Assembly: GCA_016720425.1 (NCBI GenBank)
Contig: JADKKQ010000001.1
Coordinates: 186,001-250,000, forward strand
Origin: Betaproteobacteria bacterium
GTDB taxonomy: Bacteria; Pseudomonadota; Gammaproteobacteria; Burkholderiales; Casimicrobiaceae
DNA length: 64,000 nt
Direction: 5' to 3'
The notes beneath the pieces are model-generated. The model had not been told where the DNA came from and searched no databases. It saw only the letters and a list, made by a program, of their open reading frames with translations. The position numbers and the translations under genes are program-made. Positions 46,696 through 55,517 of this stretch are shown here, piece after piece. Positions within the stretch are counted from its first letter, which is position 1, and each line of letters starts with the position of its first letter.

Positions 46696-47076
46696 TCAAT
46701 CCAAATCCTCGTGCAGGCAGAGGGTATTGCCTTCGGTGTCCTTGAACCAGGCGGCCTTTTCGGAGCCGAGCACACAGATGTGGCCGACAGTCCTGAGGTC
46801 ATCGAAGTCGTAGTCCTCGAACACGACACCCCGCGATTTGAGATCGGCGATCGCCGCGTCGATGTTCGCGACCCGGAAACTGACGGCCGTGTGTTCTGCC
46901 TTGGTGCCACCAGGCTTCGGAAACAGTGCGAGCGTGGCATCGCCGCAGGCATACTTGAACTTGCCGTCCGGCGAACTGCCGAGCGGTCGCAGCCCCAGTC
47001 GGTCTTCGTAGAACTGCCGCGCCCGTTTCAAGTCGATGACCGGAAGCATGGTCGTGACAGGAGATTTGTCGAGCAT
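46696..47076 (-). CDS. VOC (glyoxalase/bleomycin resistance) family protein
   Basis: A 126-residue protein of the vicinal oxygen chelate fold: MLPVIDLKRARQFYEDRLGL at the start, a central HTAVSFRVANIDAAIADLKSRG, and the end WFKDTEGNTLCLHEDL with the acidic metal-ligand region. GGAGGTG lies just upstream of the ATG at 47076. Its substrate is not predictable. It is divergent from egtB, which starts 265 bp away. Confidence 0.82.
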   Translation of the reverse strand: MLDKSPVTTMLPVIDLKRARQFYEDRLGLRPLGSSPDGKFKYACGDATLALFPKPGGTKAEHTAVSFRVANIDAAIADLKSRGVVFEDYDFDDLRTVGHICVLGSEKAAWFKDTEGNTLCLHEDLD

Positions 47077-47341
47077 GGGCACCTCCGCTTTGGAACAACC
47101 GGATCGACCGGGTCGAATGACCACCAAGCGATCGGAGTACGGCGGTCCGACCGAAGCCGAAAATATGCGCGCTCCCGCAGCAAAAAGAAAGTCGTGATGG
47201 CTGTGGGGTATTGCGCCCCCTCACGCGCCTGCCCGGGCGCTACCGCAGACCGGCCCGCGTGCGCCCGCTCCAGTAGATAGTCCACCGGGCATCCGGTAGC
47301 ATGATCCGCTCTGTCGCGTGGGCGAAATCGAAGGGGGCCAC

Positions 47342-48646
47342 ATGACCGCATCGCAAGTTCGCACCGCTTACCCACGCTCCGATGCGGTCGATGGTCAGCC
47401 GGCTGCGTTCCGGCAGCGTTTCGACGCGGTGCGCGCGACGACCATGAAGCTCGCCGCGCCGCTATCGGCCGAGGACTGTGCGCTGCAATCGATGCCGGAC
47501 GCGAGTCCGGTCAAATGGCATCTCGCCCATACGACGTGGTTCTTCGAAACTTTCGTGCTGGAGCGCTACGCGCCCGCGTACCTGCCTTTTCACCCCCAGT
47601 TTCGGGTGCTCTTCAACTCGTACTACCACACCGTTGGCGACCGGCACCCGCGGCCGGAACGCGGCCTGTTGTCGCGCCCTGCGCTGGACCAGGTTCACGC
47701 CTACCGCGCTTACGTCGAGCACCATCTCGCGCCGCTCTTCACGCGGGCCGACGAGGATGCCGCGCTGCGGGCAGTGCTCGAGCTCGGTCTGCAGCACGAG
47801 CAGCAGCACCAGGAGCTGATTGTCACCGATCTCAAGCACTTGCTGTCGCGCAATCCGCTGCAACCCGGCTACATGGATCGTTGGCCGCTAGTGTCGGTTC
47901 AGCCGCAGCGTGCATCGTGGAACGCTTATGCCGGTGGGTTGGTCGCCGTGGGCCATCATGGTGAGGGATTCTGTTTCGACAACGAAGAACCGCGGCATCG
48001 GGTCTTCCTCCCTCCATTCGAACTGGCGTCGCACCCGGTGACGCACGGCGAGTTTCTGGCGTTCGTCGATGACGGCGGCTACCTGCGCCCGGAGCTCTGG
48101 CTGTCGCTCGGCTGGGACACCGTGCAGGCGCAGCGATGGACCGCGCCGCTATATTGGGAACGGCGCGACAACCGCTGGACGACGTTCACGCTGCAAGGCC
48201 GCGTCGAATTCGATGCCGCCACGCCGATGGTGCACCTGAGCTACTTCGAAGCCGACGCCTTTGCACGTTGGGCGGGGATGCGCCTGCCGACCGAGTTCGA
48301 GTGGGAGGCGGCAGCGGCGGGTTGTCCGGTCGACGGCAACTTCCTCGACAGCGGCGCGCTGCATCCGGTCGTTCCGCGGGCCAACGCTCCCGCGGGCCAA
48401 CCCGGACAACTTTTCGGCGACGTGTGGGAGTGGACGCGAAGCGCGTACGCCCCGTACCCCGGATTCACCCTCGCCGAGGGCGCGATCGGAGAGTACAACG
48501 GCAAGTTCATGTGCAACCAGTATGTGCTGCGCGGCGGCTCCTGCGCGTCGCCTCGCTCGCATTTGCGCGCGACGTATCGCAATTTCTTCCCGCCCGAGGC
48601 GCGATGGCAATTTGCCGGCTTGCGCCTCGCGCGTGATGCGCGCTGA
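47342..48646 (+). CDS. egtB: Ergothioneine biosynthesis protein EgtB (sulfoxide synthase)
   Basis: Non-haem iron enzyme that joins hercynine with a thiol donor using O2. The 434 residues contain an N-terminal DinB-like domain (PVKWHLAHTTWFFETFVL), the iron-binding LQHEQQHQELIVTDL (HX3HXE), and a C-terminal FGE-sulfatase domain from about residue 180 (HPVTHGEFLAFVDDGGY, MRLPTEFEWEAAA, GDVWEWTRSAYAPYPGF, LRGGSCASPRSHLRATYRNFF). The ATG at 47342 has AAGGGGG 4-5 nt upstream. The methyltransferase gene egtD, often next to egtB, is not in the window. Confidence 0.93.
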   Translation: MTASQVRTAYPRSDAVDGQPAAFRQRFDAVRATTMKLAAPLSAEDCALQSMPDASPVKWHLAHTTWFFETFVLERYAPAYLPFHPQFRVLFNSYYHTVGDRHPRPERGLLSRPALDQVHAYRAYVEHHLAPLFTRADEDAALRAVLELGLQHEQQHQELIVTDLKHLLSRNPLQPGYMDRWPLVSVQPQRASWNAYAGGLVAVGHHGEGFCFDNEEPRHRVFLPPFELASHPVTHGEFLAFVDDGGYLRPELWLSLGWDTVQAQRWTAPLYWERRDNRWTTFTLQGRVEFDAATPMVHLSYFEADAFARWAGMRLPTEFEWEAAAAGCPVDGNFLDSGALHPVVPRANAPAGQPGQLFGDVWEWTRSAYAPYPGFTLAEGAIGEYNGKFMCNQYVLRGGSCASPRSHLRATYRNFFPPEARWQFAGLRLARDAR

Positions 48647-49179
48647 AGCGTACCGCGGCAATGCGGACACGCTCGTGTCCTCAGGGTCGCCCCCAGGGCG
48701 CCGGATCGGTCTACTCGACACACTGGCGGATACGATTCAGTTCCTGGAGTCCTCGTGACAATTTCCGGAGTAGCGCCCGGTGTCCGCCCTCGAAGCCACA
48801 CTTTGCGGCGCGGGCCTTGCCCTCCGGCGACTTCGGTCCGGTTTTGTGCGCTCTTGCGGTTCACCGAGGCGCAGCGGTCGATACGTTGCACAAGCCCTTT
48901 CCACAGCACCGAAGGCGTATCCGCACGCCGTCGCGCCAGGATTGTGCGGTGTTTATGCGGGCAACAGGTGCCGACGGTTCCCCGCCCCCGCGCAGGCGGG
49001 GACGCTCGGTGATTGTCGAGACGGCGCGCTGACTGCCCCGCCCGATGACTGCCGTCGGCAAGGGGGGCGACGGTCTCCGTCCAGCCACGAGCGGACCGTC
49101 GCCGTCGCATCCCAATTCGCGCCGAACCGCCGGTGACTTGCGCCCGGGGCGCAGTTGTTCGATCCAGGCAGTAGTAACG
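48647..49179. other. Stretch with possible gene remnants
   Basis: About 530 bp. On the minus strand near 48720-48845 one frame reads GPKSPEGKARAAKCGFEGG and ends RGLQELNRIRQCVE before a stop, which looks like a real small protein C-terminus of a family I cannot name. No start or RBS is clear. The rest shows nothing I can support. Confidence 0.4.
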
Positions 49180-49184
49180 GGCCG

Positions 49185-49403
49185 ATGGCCCCAGTCGCTC
49201 ACGGCGTTGTAGGTCTTGACCTCCCAGTTGCGATCGTCGACTTCGCGACCGTCCACACCCAACTCAATGAGAAAACCGGAGGGCGTGGCCCCATAAGACG
49301 AGATCATGCCGTCGTTCGGTTGACGTCCGAGAGTGAGTGCGATCGGCACACCGAGATCTTGAGCGCGGTAGAAGGTCGCGCCAACGTCGTCGATCTTGCG
49401 CAT
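49185..49403 (-). pseudogene. Extradiol ring-cleavage dioxygenase, C-terminal fragment
   Basis: The frame encodes DDVGATFYRAQDLGVPIALT, LGRQPNDGMISSYGATPSG, then FLIELGVDGREVDD and SDWGHRP, the C-terminal VOC module of 2,3-dihydroxybiphenyl/catechol extradiol dioxygenases (BphC type), including the Tyr region and the final metal-ligand Glu in FLIELG. The N-terminal module is missing, and the frame runs on past WGHRP without a proper end. A relic of an aromatic degradation gene. Confidence 0.65.
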
Positions 49404-49584
49404 CGATCCCCGTGGTGCTTGTCATGAAAGCAGATGACGCGCCTAATGCAAAAGACGTGGGCGCCGCTCGGTCCGAAGGCTGTTGTGACTGGCACGGAGC
49501 GAAGGCGGGCACAGACGAGGCGAGCGACGAATCAGGGAATCGTCACCGGTCCGGTGGTCGATAACAACCAGGGAGGACGACGTC

Positions 49585-49983
49585 ATGAACGAGGCAGACC
49601 AGAACATCGAGACGGTGCGCCGGGGTTACGCGGCCTTCAACTCGGCCGACATGAAGACACTTGCCGATATCTTTGACGGCAGCGCGTCGTGGCACACGCC
49701 GGGGCGGAGCCGCATCGCTGGCGACCACAAGGGCCGCGAGGCCGTCTTCGCCCAATTCGGCCGCTATGGTGGCGAGACGGGAGGGACCTTCAAGGCCACT
49801 TTGCTGCAGGTGTTCAAGGCGGATGACAGCCGGGTGGTCGGCATGCATCGCAACACCGCGGAGCGGGACGGCAAGCGACTGGATGTTGGCTGCTGCATTG
49901 TCTTCGAGTTCAAGGACGGCCGTGTCGTTGACGGCAGGGAGTACTTCTACGACCTCTACGCGTGGGACGAGTTTTGGCGGTAA
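49585..49983 (+). CDS. NTF2-like (SnoaL/ketosteroid isomerase-like) protein
   Basis: Intact 132-residue alpha+beta barrel protein: ETVRRGYAAFNSADMKTLAD, then ASWHTPG...GREAVFAQF and DGRVVDGREYFYDLYAWDEFW, the pattern of the SnoaL_2 group. GGGAGG is 9 nt before the ATG. These proteins bind small hydrophobic molecules; the ligand is unknown. It stands alone among gene fragments. Confidence 0.83.
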   Translation: MNEADQNIETVRRGYAAFNSADMKTLADIFDGSASWHTPGRSRIAGDHKGREAVFAQFGRYGGETGGTFKATLLQVFKADDSRVVGMHRNTAERDGKRLDVGCCIVFEFKDGRVVDGREYFYDLYAWDEFWR

Positions 49984-50289
49984 TCCCGCCGCCTGACAAC
50001 CGGTTGCGGCGGACGGCACGGGGCGCCGCTGCGGAACCGGGGCGTTGAGCGGTCTCGTTCCCGGCCTTTGTGACAAGGACACGAGCAAGGTGGGTGTCGG
50101 GTCCTGCCGGCTTTGACGTTGCTGGCGCGTTTCTGTTGCCTCAACGTCAGCTTGCGTCGGTTTCGACGGCTGTTTCCAGCTCCGCCCAATGAGGGGATTG
50201 GGTTGTGGACCCAACCGACGACGATCAAGCCGCTCGCGTTCCGCCTTGCAGGTCGCCGAACGGCCAGAACCAGCCGTGCGCGATCGCCG
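49984..50289. other. Noncoding stretch after the NTF2-like gene
   Basis: About 300 bp. It begins with an inverted repeat around 49989-50009 (CCGCC ... GGCGG, enclosing AACCGGTT) that could end the NTF2-like transcript. No gene is seen. Confidence 0.4.
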
Positions 50290-50455
50290 CGGGAAAATCC
50301 AGTGAGCCGCCGTTCGTGCGAGCACGCCGAAGAGGCGGTGGCGATGGACCCGCGGGGGCGGTACCAGCGCGGCGACGCGATCGAGCAACTGCAGCGGGGT
50401 CAGGATCTGCGGGCCGGTACCGCCCGGGCCGGGGCTCGCGCGTCGCGTCGGCAGG
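50290..50455 (-). pseudogene. IS91-family (Y2, IS801-like) transposase remnant
   Basis: About 45 codons on the minus strand read ILTPLQLLDRVAALVPPPRV followed by HRHRLFGVLA, the conserved C-terminal part of IS91/IS801-type transposases. The catalytic tyrosines and the upstream domains are absent. It abuts the 3' end of the sugar dehydrogenase gene. Confidence 0.6.
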
Positions 50456-51574
50456 TCAGCGCGCGAGCCGCAGGACCCGGCCGTCGGCGCTGTCGGTCAG
50501 GAGATAGATCCAGCCGTCGGGCCCCTGGCGCACGTCGCGGATGCGCTCGTTCAGGTCGGTCAGCAGCGTCTCCTCGCGCACGACGCGGTTGCCGTCGAGC
50601 TCGAGCCGCACCAGTTGCTGCCCGCGCAGCGCGCCGACGATGACGCTTCCCTTCCAGCCCGGATAGCGATCGCTGGTAACGAAGGCCATGCCGCTGGGCG
50701 CAATCGACACCGGCACCCAGACCTTGACCGGCGGCACGACGTCGGCGCGCTCGGTGCCTTCGCCGATCCTGGTGCCCGTGCCGTAGTTGCGGCCATGGGT
50801 GATGATGGGCCAGCCGTGGTTGGCGCCACGTCCGATCCGGTTGAGCTCGTCGCCGCCCTGCGGACCGTGCTCGACCATCCACAGTGCTCCGGTGGCGGGG
50901 TCGATCGCGGCGCCCTGGATGTTGCGGTGCCCGTAGCTCCAGATCTCGGGCAGCGCGCCGGCGCGACCGACGAACGGATTGTCGGCCGGGACCTTGCCGT
51001 CGGGCTCGATGCGCACGACCTTGCCGTGGTGCGTGTCGAGCGTCTGCGCGTCGTCCTTGCGGGTGAACCGATCGCCCAGCCCGATGAACAGCGTGCCGTC
51101 GCGCGCGAACGCGAGCCGCGAGCCGAAGTGCAGCGTGCTCGAGACCTTCGGCTGCTGGCGGAAGATGACCTCGACGTCGACAAGGCGATTGCCATCGAGC
51201 CGGCCGCGCGCCGCCGCGGTGCTGTTGCCGGCCTTGCCGTCGGCAGCCGGCTCGCTGTAGGTCCAATAGACCAGGGCGTTGTCGGCGAACTTCGGATCGA
51301 GCGCGACGTCGAGCATTCCGCCCTGTCCGGAGGCGACGACGGGAGGAAGCCCGGCGAGCGGCGCGCCGAGCGTGCCGTCCCGCGCGACGATGCGCATGCG
51401 CCCGGGTCGTTCGGTCACGAGCATCCGCCCGTCGGGGAGGAACGCGAGCCCCCACGGATGCACGAGGCCGCGCGCGACCGTGACCGGCTCGGGGCGCGCC
51501 GGTTGGGCCAGCGCCGCCGACACCGTCGGGACGAGGAGCAGCAGAATCAGGAGGACCTGCGCGGGCGAGCCCAT
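50456..51574 (-). CDS. PQQ-dependent aldose sugar dehydrogenase (YliI/Asd-like)
   Basis: Periplasmic six-bladed propeller quinoprotein of 372 residues with a signal peptide (about 1-23, ending ALAQ). Motifs: GLVHPWGLAFLPDGRMLVTERPGR, GQGGMLDVALDP, HFGSRLAFARDGTLFIGLGD, SYGHRNIQGAAIDP and WMVEHGPQGGDELN, typical of the soluble aldose dehydrogenases that use PQQ and calcium. Oxidation of aldoses to lactones is the known activity of the family. Last gene of a three-gene minus-strand unit with DUF6152 and DUF6644 proteins. Confidence 0.88.
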   Translation of the reverse strand: MGSPAQVLLILLLLVPTVSAALAQPARPEPVTVARGLVHPWGLAFLPDGRMLVTERPGRMRIVARDGTLGAPLAGLPPVVASGQGGMLDVALDPKFADNALVYWTYSEPAADGKAGNSTAAARGRLDGNRLVDVEVIFRQQPKVSSTLHFGSRLAFARDGTLFIGLGDRFTRKDDAQTLDTHHGKVVRIEPDGKVPADNPFVGRAGALPEIWSYGHRNIQGAAIDPATGALWMVEHGPQGGDELNRIGRGANHGWPIITHGRNYGTGTRIGEGTERADVVPPVKVWVPVSIAPSGMAFVTSDRYPGWKGSVIVGALRGQQLVRLELDGNRVVREETLLTDLNERIRDVRQGPDGWIYLLTDSADGRVLRLAR

Positions 51575-51608
51575 CGGCGGGGGCCTTCGGCGTTGGCCCG
51601 GCGGTTTG

Positions 51609-52076
51609 TCAGCGCACCGGCGACGAGCGCAGCCCGTACGCCTGGCCGTTGACGAACAGGTACTCGACGCGCAGCAGCTTCGGTTTGCCCGGCACCCCGG
51701 TGTAGCCGATCAGCTCGACCCGATCGCCGACCTTGAGCGGCGTCACGCCCCAGGCCTCCATGCGCGACAGCGGAGCGAACTCCACCTCCCAGTCCCCGGC
51801 AGGTGCGGGCGGCAGTCGCGTCCTGGCGACGATGGCGGCGCCGTCGATCGCCTGGCTCTGTGCCGGCGTCTTGCGCTGGGCGACATCCGCCGGCAGCCGC
51901 AGCCCGCCGCCGACCTCGATCACCGCCTCAGCATGCGGGTTGCGCCACTGCACGCTCTTGACGCGGCCCTCGAGGTAGACGGGCTGGTTCTGGTCGAAGC
52001 TCGACCAACCGTGGTGGGCCGCGACCGGCAGCGCCGCGGCGACGAGCAGGATGGCGAGCGAGGTGCGTCGATGCAT
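51609..52076 (-). CDS. DUF6152-like secreted protein
   Basis: A 155-residue exported protein: signal peptide ending AAALPVAA, then HHGWSSFDQNQPVYLEGRV at the mature N-terminus and WRNPHAEAVIEV, with beta-rich OB-fold-like sequence to the end. The HHGW...FD opening is typical of this family. It lies 34 nt upstream of the sugar dehydrogenase gene and 10 nt downstream of a membrane protein gene, so the three are probably one transcript. Function unknown. Confidence 0.7.
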   Translation of the reverse strand: MHRRTSLAILLVAAALPVAAHHGWSSFDQNQPVYLEGRVKSVQWRNPHAEAVIEVGGGLRLPADVAQRKTPAQSQAIDGAAIVARTRLPPAPAGDWEVEFAPLSRMEAWGVTPLKVGDRVELIGYTGVPGKPKLLRVEYLFVNGQAYGLRSSPVR

Positions 52077-52086
52077 GCGAATCCTC

Positions 52087-52551
52087 CTATACGTACGCGA
52101 TCAGCCGGCCGGCAGTGATCACACCTAGCCAGAGCAGGAGCGACAGGCCGGCCTGCAGCCTGGCGAGGGCGTCGGGGCGCGCGAGCGAGCCACGTGCGTG
52201 GAACAACAGCATGTTCACCGCCGCGAGCGCGATCAGGCTGAGCTTGACCGCAAAGGCGCGATTGGCGATATAGGCGGCAGCGTCGGATAGGAACAGCAGG
52301 CTGCCGCTCGCCGCAATGACCACGAAGGCGGTGACACCAATGACCGCACCGAGCTTGCCGAGTTCCTCGAGCGGCAGCGATTTCCGCAGGCCGAACACCC
52401 GCGCTTCGACGGTCAGCACCGAGCCGACCATCGCCGCGAACGCCGCGATGTGCACGATCTCGAGCAGCGGGAACGCCCAGGTCGACTCGCGTAACGCGAC
52501 GGCCAGCGGGAGGCGCGAGAGCGCGTCGACCGGAATCGCCGACGGAGTCAT
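52087..52551 (-). CDS. DUF6644-like membrane protein
   Basis: Predicted inner-membrane protein of 154 residues with about four helices (near 25-50, 63-88, 97-118 and 130-150: LLEIVHIAAFAAMVGSVLTV, VIGVTAFVVIAASGSLLFL). A His in the first helix is the kind of residue seen in small haem or cation-binding membrane proteins, but that is speculative. Start ATG at 52551 (MTPSAIPVDALSRLPLAVAL). First gene of the unit with DUF6152 and the aldose dehydrogenase. Confidence 0.68.
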   Translation of the reverse strand: MTPSAIPVDALSRLPLAVALRESTWAFPLLEIVHIAAFAAMVGSVLTVEARVFGLRKSLPLEELGKLGAVIGVTAFVVIAASGSLLFLSDAAAYIANRAFAVKLSLIALAAVNMLLFHARGSLARPDALARLQAGLSLLLWLGVITAGRLIAYV

Positions 52552-52737
52552 CGGCGAGTCTCCGTGCAGGAATCGATGTTCGGCACGATGGGCAGTCGCG
52601 GGCGGGAGCACGTTTCGCCGGCGGAGGCGGCTGGTCGGGTTGCCGCAGTATCGGGGGCCGCCGGGTCCCGGTCAACGGGTGGCAGCGCGTTTTGGGAACA
52701 CCTTGACCGATGGGCGATCCCTCGCCGTAGCCCGGGT

Positions 52738-53077
52738 CTGTCTGAACCAGGAGCACCGCGCGCCGGTCCCCGAGTTCATGCCAGCCGGCCTCGATCCGCC
52801 CGGCCCAGGTCTCTGGGTCGTAGAGCTTCTTGGCGTGGGTGAGGCCGCGCGGTGCCTTCGCCGACATCAGGAACCCGGGCGGCAACTGCCGGTGCCAACT
52901 CGCGAAGCTGGCCGGCCGGGGCCACCGGCAGAAGCTGGCATTGAGTTCGACGGTGTCGAAGTTGGCGACGTAGTAGGCCAGCCGCTTCGCGGCAGGCAGG
53001 CCGGCGGGATAGGGCACGTCTTCCCAGTGGTCGTAGCTCCAGCCCGAGGTGTCGACATGAATCAATCGTGTGGTCAT
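52738..53077 (-). pseudogene. DUF72 protein, N-terminal fragment
   Basis: The first 113 or so residues of a DUF72 (YecE-like) TIM-barrel protein: IHVDTSGWSYDHWEDVPYP, YYVANFDTVELNASFCRWP, LPPGFLMSAKAPRGLTHAKK, ELGDRRAVLLVQ. After LLVQ the similarity ends. The frame remains open antisense to neighbouring genes, giving an unrelated tail. Start ATG at 53077. A truncated relic. Confidence 0.75.
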
Positions 53078-54128
53078 CGTCTCCGTCGTGACGTGCAAAG
53101 CGCGCATCCGCCCGACCGGCCCAGCCCGGCACACGCCTGAAACATCCAGTCGGTGGCATTTCAGATGGAGTACCGGTGCCAGAAGGCCGGCAACAGGACG
53201 GGCCGGGGGTGGCGCAGATGTCAGGGGACGTACGGCGCCCAGCTCGCGCGCGGCAGACACGGGCCTGGCGGGCGACGGGCAACCGCACCAGGGTGATCGT
53301 CGCCGTGGCCCTGGTGGTTGTGCTGCTGACGGTCGGGGTCGGCGTTCGAGGGATGGTAAATCCAAGGCCCCTGTCGCGTCGTCGGGAGCGGCGTGACACA
53401 TCCCCGACCTGCCCGGGCCGGCGGGAAGCTGGGGTGATGAGGGGTCGCTGCGGAGCTCGGGGAGCGCTGAATGCGGGTGTTTTGCGAGAGGTCGTCGCGA
53501 ACGCATCGCGTACCGGCGACCGCAGGCACGCACCTACCCGGCGCCATAAGCGGCGGGCGTTCGACGGTCGGGGTTACCCTGCGATGCGTTGAGCGAGCTC
53601 GTGACCAGATACGTGCTGACTGCTGGACTGGAGTCAGCCTCGACGACGCCTTCGTCGCAGGGCCGGGAGCCGCAAGCGTGCGCAGTGCTTGCCCTCTCCT
53701 ATGCGTCCAATTGAACAAGATCGAGGTGCCTCGCTGCCGTAACTTGAACGGCGGCTTCAATTGAATTTGACGACCGGTATGGAGCACCCGCGGCGTCGGC
53801 AACGGGTCGACACCGTCCGTCCACGGAGCGCGAACGGGTGGCCGCTTTCGTCGGGCGAGTATCGGGTTGCCATGGGTTTTGGCCGCAGTGATTCCAAATT
53901 TGCCGTGGATCGTTGTTCCTGCAAATTCTCGATCCGGCCGGAGCGTATCCGTCAGGGCTATGGTGTGCAACCAACGGGCCCGACTCTCGCCCCTTCATCG
54001 TCGATGCGGCGGAGTGCGCGCACGCCTGCTACGAGCCTGACGAACGTGGGCCCCCCGTCCGCAATCTGCGCGCGAAAGCCACCCGCGTCGGCCGCTATCC
54101 ATGACGGCCATCTTCGTCTTGGTCGCCG
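53078..54128. other. One kilobase without a recognisable gene
   Basis: Frames of up to about 250 codons occur on the minus strand but have shadow-like composition (Pro/Arg/Thr-rich) and no motifs. GC content drops around 53680-53920, where a TTCAATTGAA palindrome occurs at 53756-53765. No attC, REP or tRNA was recognised. Confidence 0.5.
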
Positions 54129-55415
54129 CTACGGGAGCGGCACATCCTTCGGCCACAGCAGCCACATCCGGCCGTCCTGGCGCATCCGTCCCGCTTCGCG
54201 GCCGGCGGTGTCGCCGAAGCCCCAGAAGTAGTCGGCGCGCACGGCGCCGCGGATCGCGCCGCCGGTGTCCTGCGCCAGCACCAGGCGCTGCAGCGGCCGC
54301 GTGGACAACGGACGCGTCGTCGCCAGGAACACCGGCGCCCCCAGCGGGATCGACCGCGTGTCGACGGCGATCGTGCGCTCGCGCAAGAGCGGCACCCCCA
54401 GCGTGCCGATCGGGCCGTCGATCGCGGCCTCGAGGCTGCCGGGGGCGGGCGGCGGCACTTCGCGGAAGAAGACGTAGCTGGGATTCTCGTTCAGCAGCGC
54501 CGGCAGCTTGTCGGGGTTGCGCCGGCCCCAGTCGCGGATGCCTTGCATCGACGCACGCTCCGGCGCCAGTTCGCCGCGGTCGATCAGCACCCGCCCGATC
54601 GAGCGGTACGGGTGCCCGTTCTGGTCGGCGTAGCCCACGCGCATCACGCTGCCGTCGGCCAGCGCGACCCGGCCCGAACCCTGGATCTCGAGAAAGAACG
54701 CCTCGACGGCGTTCTCGACCCACACCAGCTCCCGGCCGGCCATCGGCGCCCTCCCGTTGGCGATGTCCGCGCGGGTCCAGTACGGCACGACGCGCCGGCC
54801 CTCGACGCGGCCGCGCACGCGCCTGTCCTTGAGCTCGGGGTGGAGCGCCGCGAGGTCGACGGTCAGCAGGTCGTCCGGTGCCGCGTACAGCGCGATGCCG
54901 AACCGCGGCGTGCGCACGCGGCTGCCGGCCAGCAGCGGCTCGTAATAGCCGGTGACGAGTCCGGCGTCGCGACCGTCGGCAGCGCGCACGGCGTAGGGGG
55001 TAAAATGAGTCTCGAAAAAGGCGCGCACGGCGCCGGGCGCGCGGGTGTCGACGGTGTCGGCGAGGCCGCAGACGCGCTGCCACGTCGCCAGCGTCGCGGG
55101 CGCGGCGACCAGCGCCGGGCAGCCGACGCGAAACGCCGGCCACGCGGCCGCGACGTCGTCGTCCGCCCAGCCGGGCAGCGCCGACCAGTCGGCGGCGGTG
55201 AACTGCGCCGGCAGCGACGGCACGGCAGGCGCGGGGGGCGACGGCTTGATTTCGGACGGGACCGGCGGAGCGACGGTGGTGCAACCCGCCAGCCACAGTG
55301 CGGCGACGGCAGCCACGGCGCGATGGCGCCAGGCGCGGAGCCTATGAAGGGGACGCGACGCGATGGCCTGGATACTGCTCGAGGCGCTGGCCGCGCTGCT
55401 GGTGGCGATATTCAT
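54129..55415 (-). CDS. mltA: Membrane-bound lytic murein transglycosylase A
   Basis: Outer-membrane lipoprotein that cleaves peptidoglycan to 1,6-anhydromuramyl products. About 428 residues: lipobox LWLAGC near residue 45, a MltA barrel domain (TGYYEPLLAGSRV, YWTRADIANGR, GSGRVALADG), and the C-terminal 3D domain with LAQDTGGAIRGAVRADYFWG and GDTAGREAGRM containing the conserved Asp residues. The start is uncertain: ATG at 55415 or 55430 gives an unusually long pre-lipobox segment that overlaps a small plus-strand gene, while no good start lies closer to the lipobox. Confidence 0.92.
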   Translation of the reverse strand: MNIATSSAASASSSIQAIASRPLHRLRAWRHRAVAAVAALWLAGCTTVAPPVPSEIKPSPPAPAVPSLPAQFTAADWSALPGWADDDVAAAWPAFRVGCPALVAAPATLATWQRVCGLADTVDTRAPGAVRAFFETHFTPYAVRAADGRDAGLVTGYYEPLLAGSRVRTPRFGIALYAAPDDLLTVDLAALHPELKDRRVRGRVEGRRVVPYWTRADIANGRAPMAGRELVWVENAVEAFFLEIQGSGRVALADGSVMRVGYADQNGHPYRSIGRVLIDRGELAPERASMQGIRDWGRRNPDKLPALLNENPSYVFFREVPPPAPGSLEAAIDGPIGTLGVPLLRERTIAVDTRSIPLGAPVFLATTRPLSTRPLQRLVLAQDTGGAIRGAVRADYFWGFGDTAGREAGRMRQDGRMWLLWPKDVPLP

Positions 55416-55494
55416 CGTGTGGTGGACCATGGCGCCGAAGAAGAAGCGGCCGCTGCCGCCGTCACCCGGAAAGGAACCGCAGGGCCCGGAGTGA
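55363..55494 (+). CDS. Small single-span membrane protein
   Basis: A 43-residue open frame: ATG at 55363 with AAGGGGA about 10 nt upstream, a hydrophobic helix at about 3-23 (WILLEALAALLVAIFIVWWT), then a basic Lys/Arg patch and a Pro-rich tail ending at the TGA at 55494. The composition is that of a real small membrane protein (positive-inside), not random high-GC sequence. It is antisense to the 5' end of mltA if the longer mltA start is used. No function known. Confidence 0.6.
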   Translation: MAWILLEALAALLVAIFIVWWTMAPKKKRPLPPSPGKEPQGPE

Positions 55495-55517
55495 TCCGCG
55501 GGCCCGGCGGCGCACGG

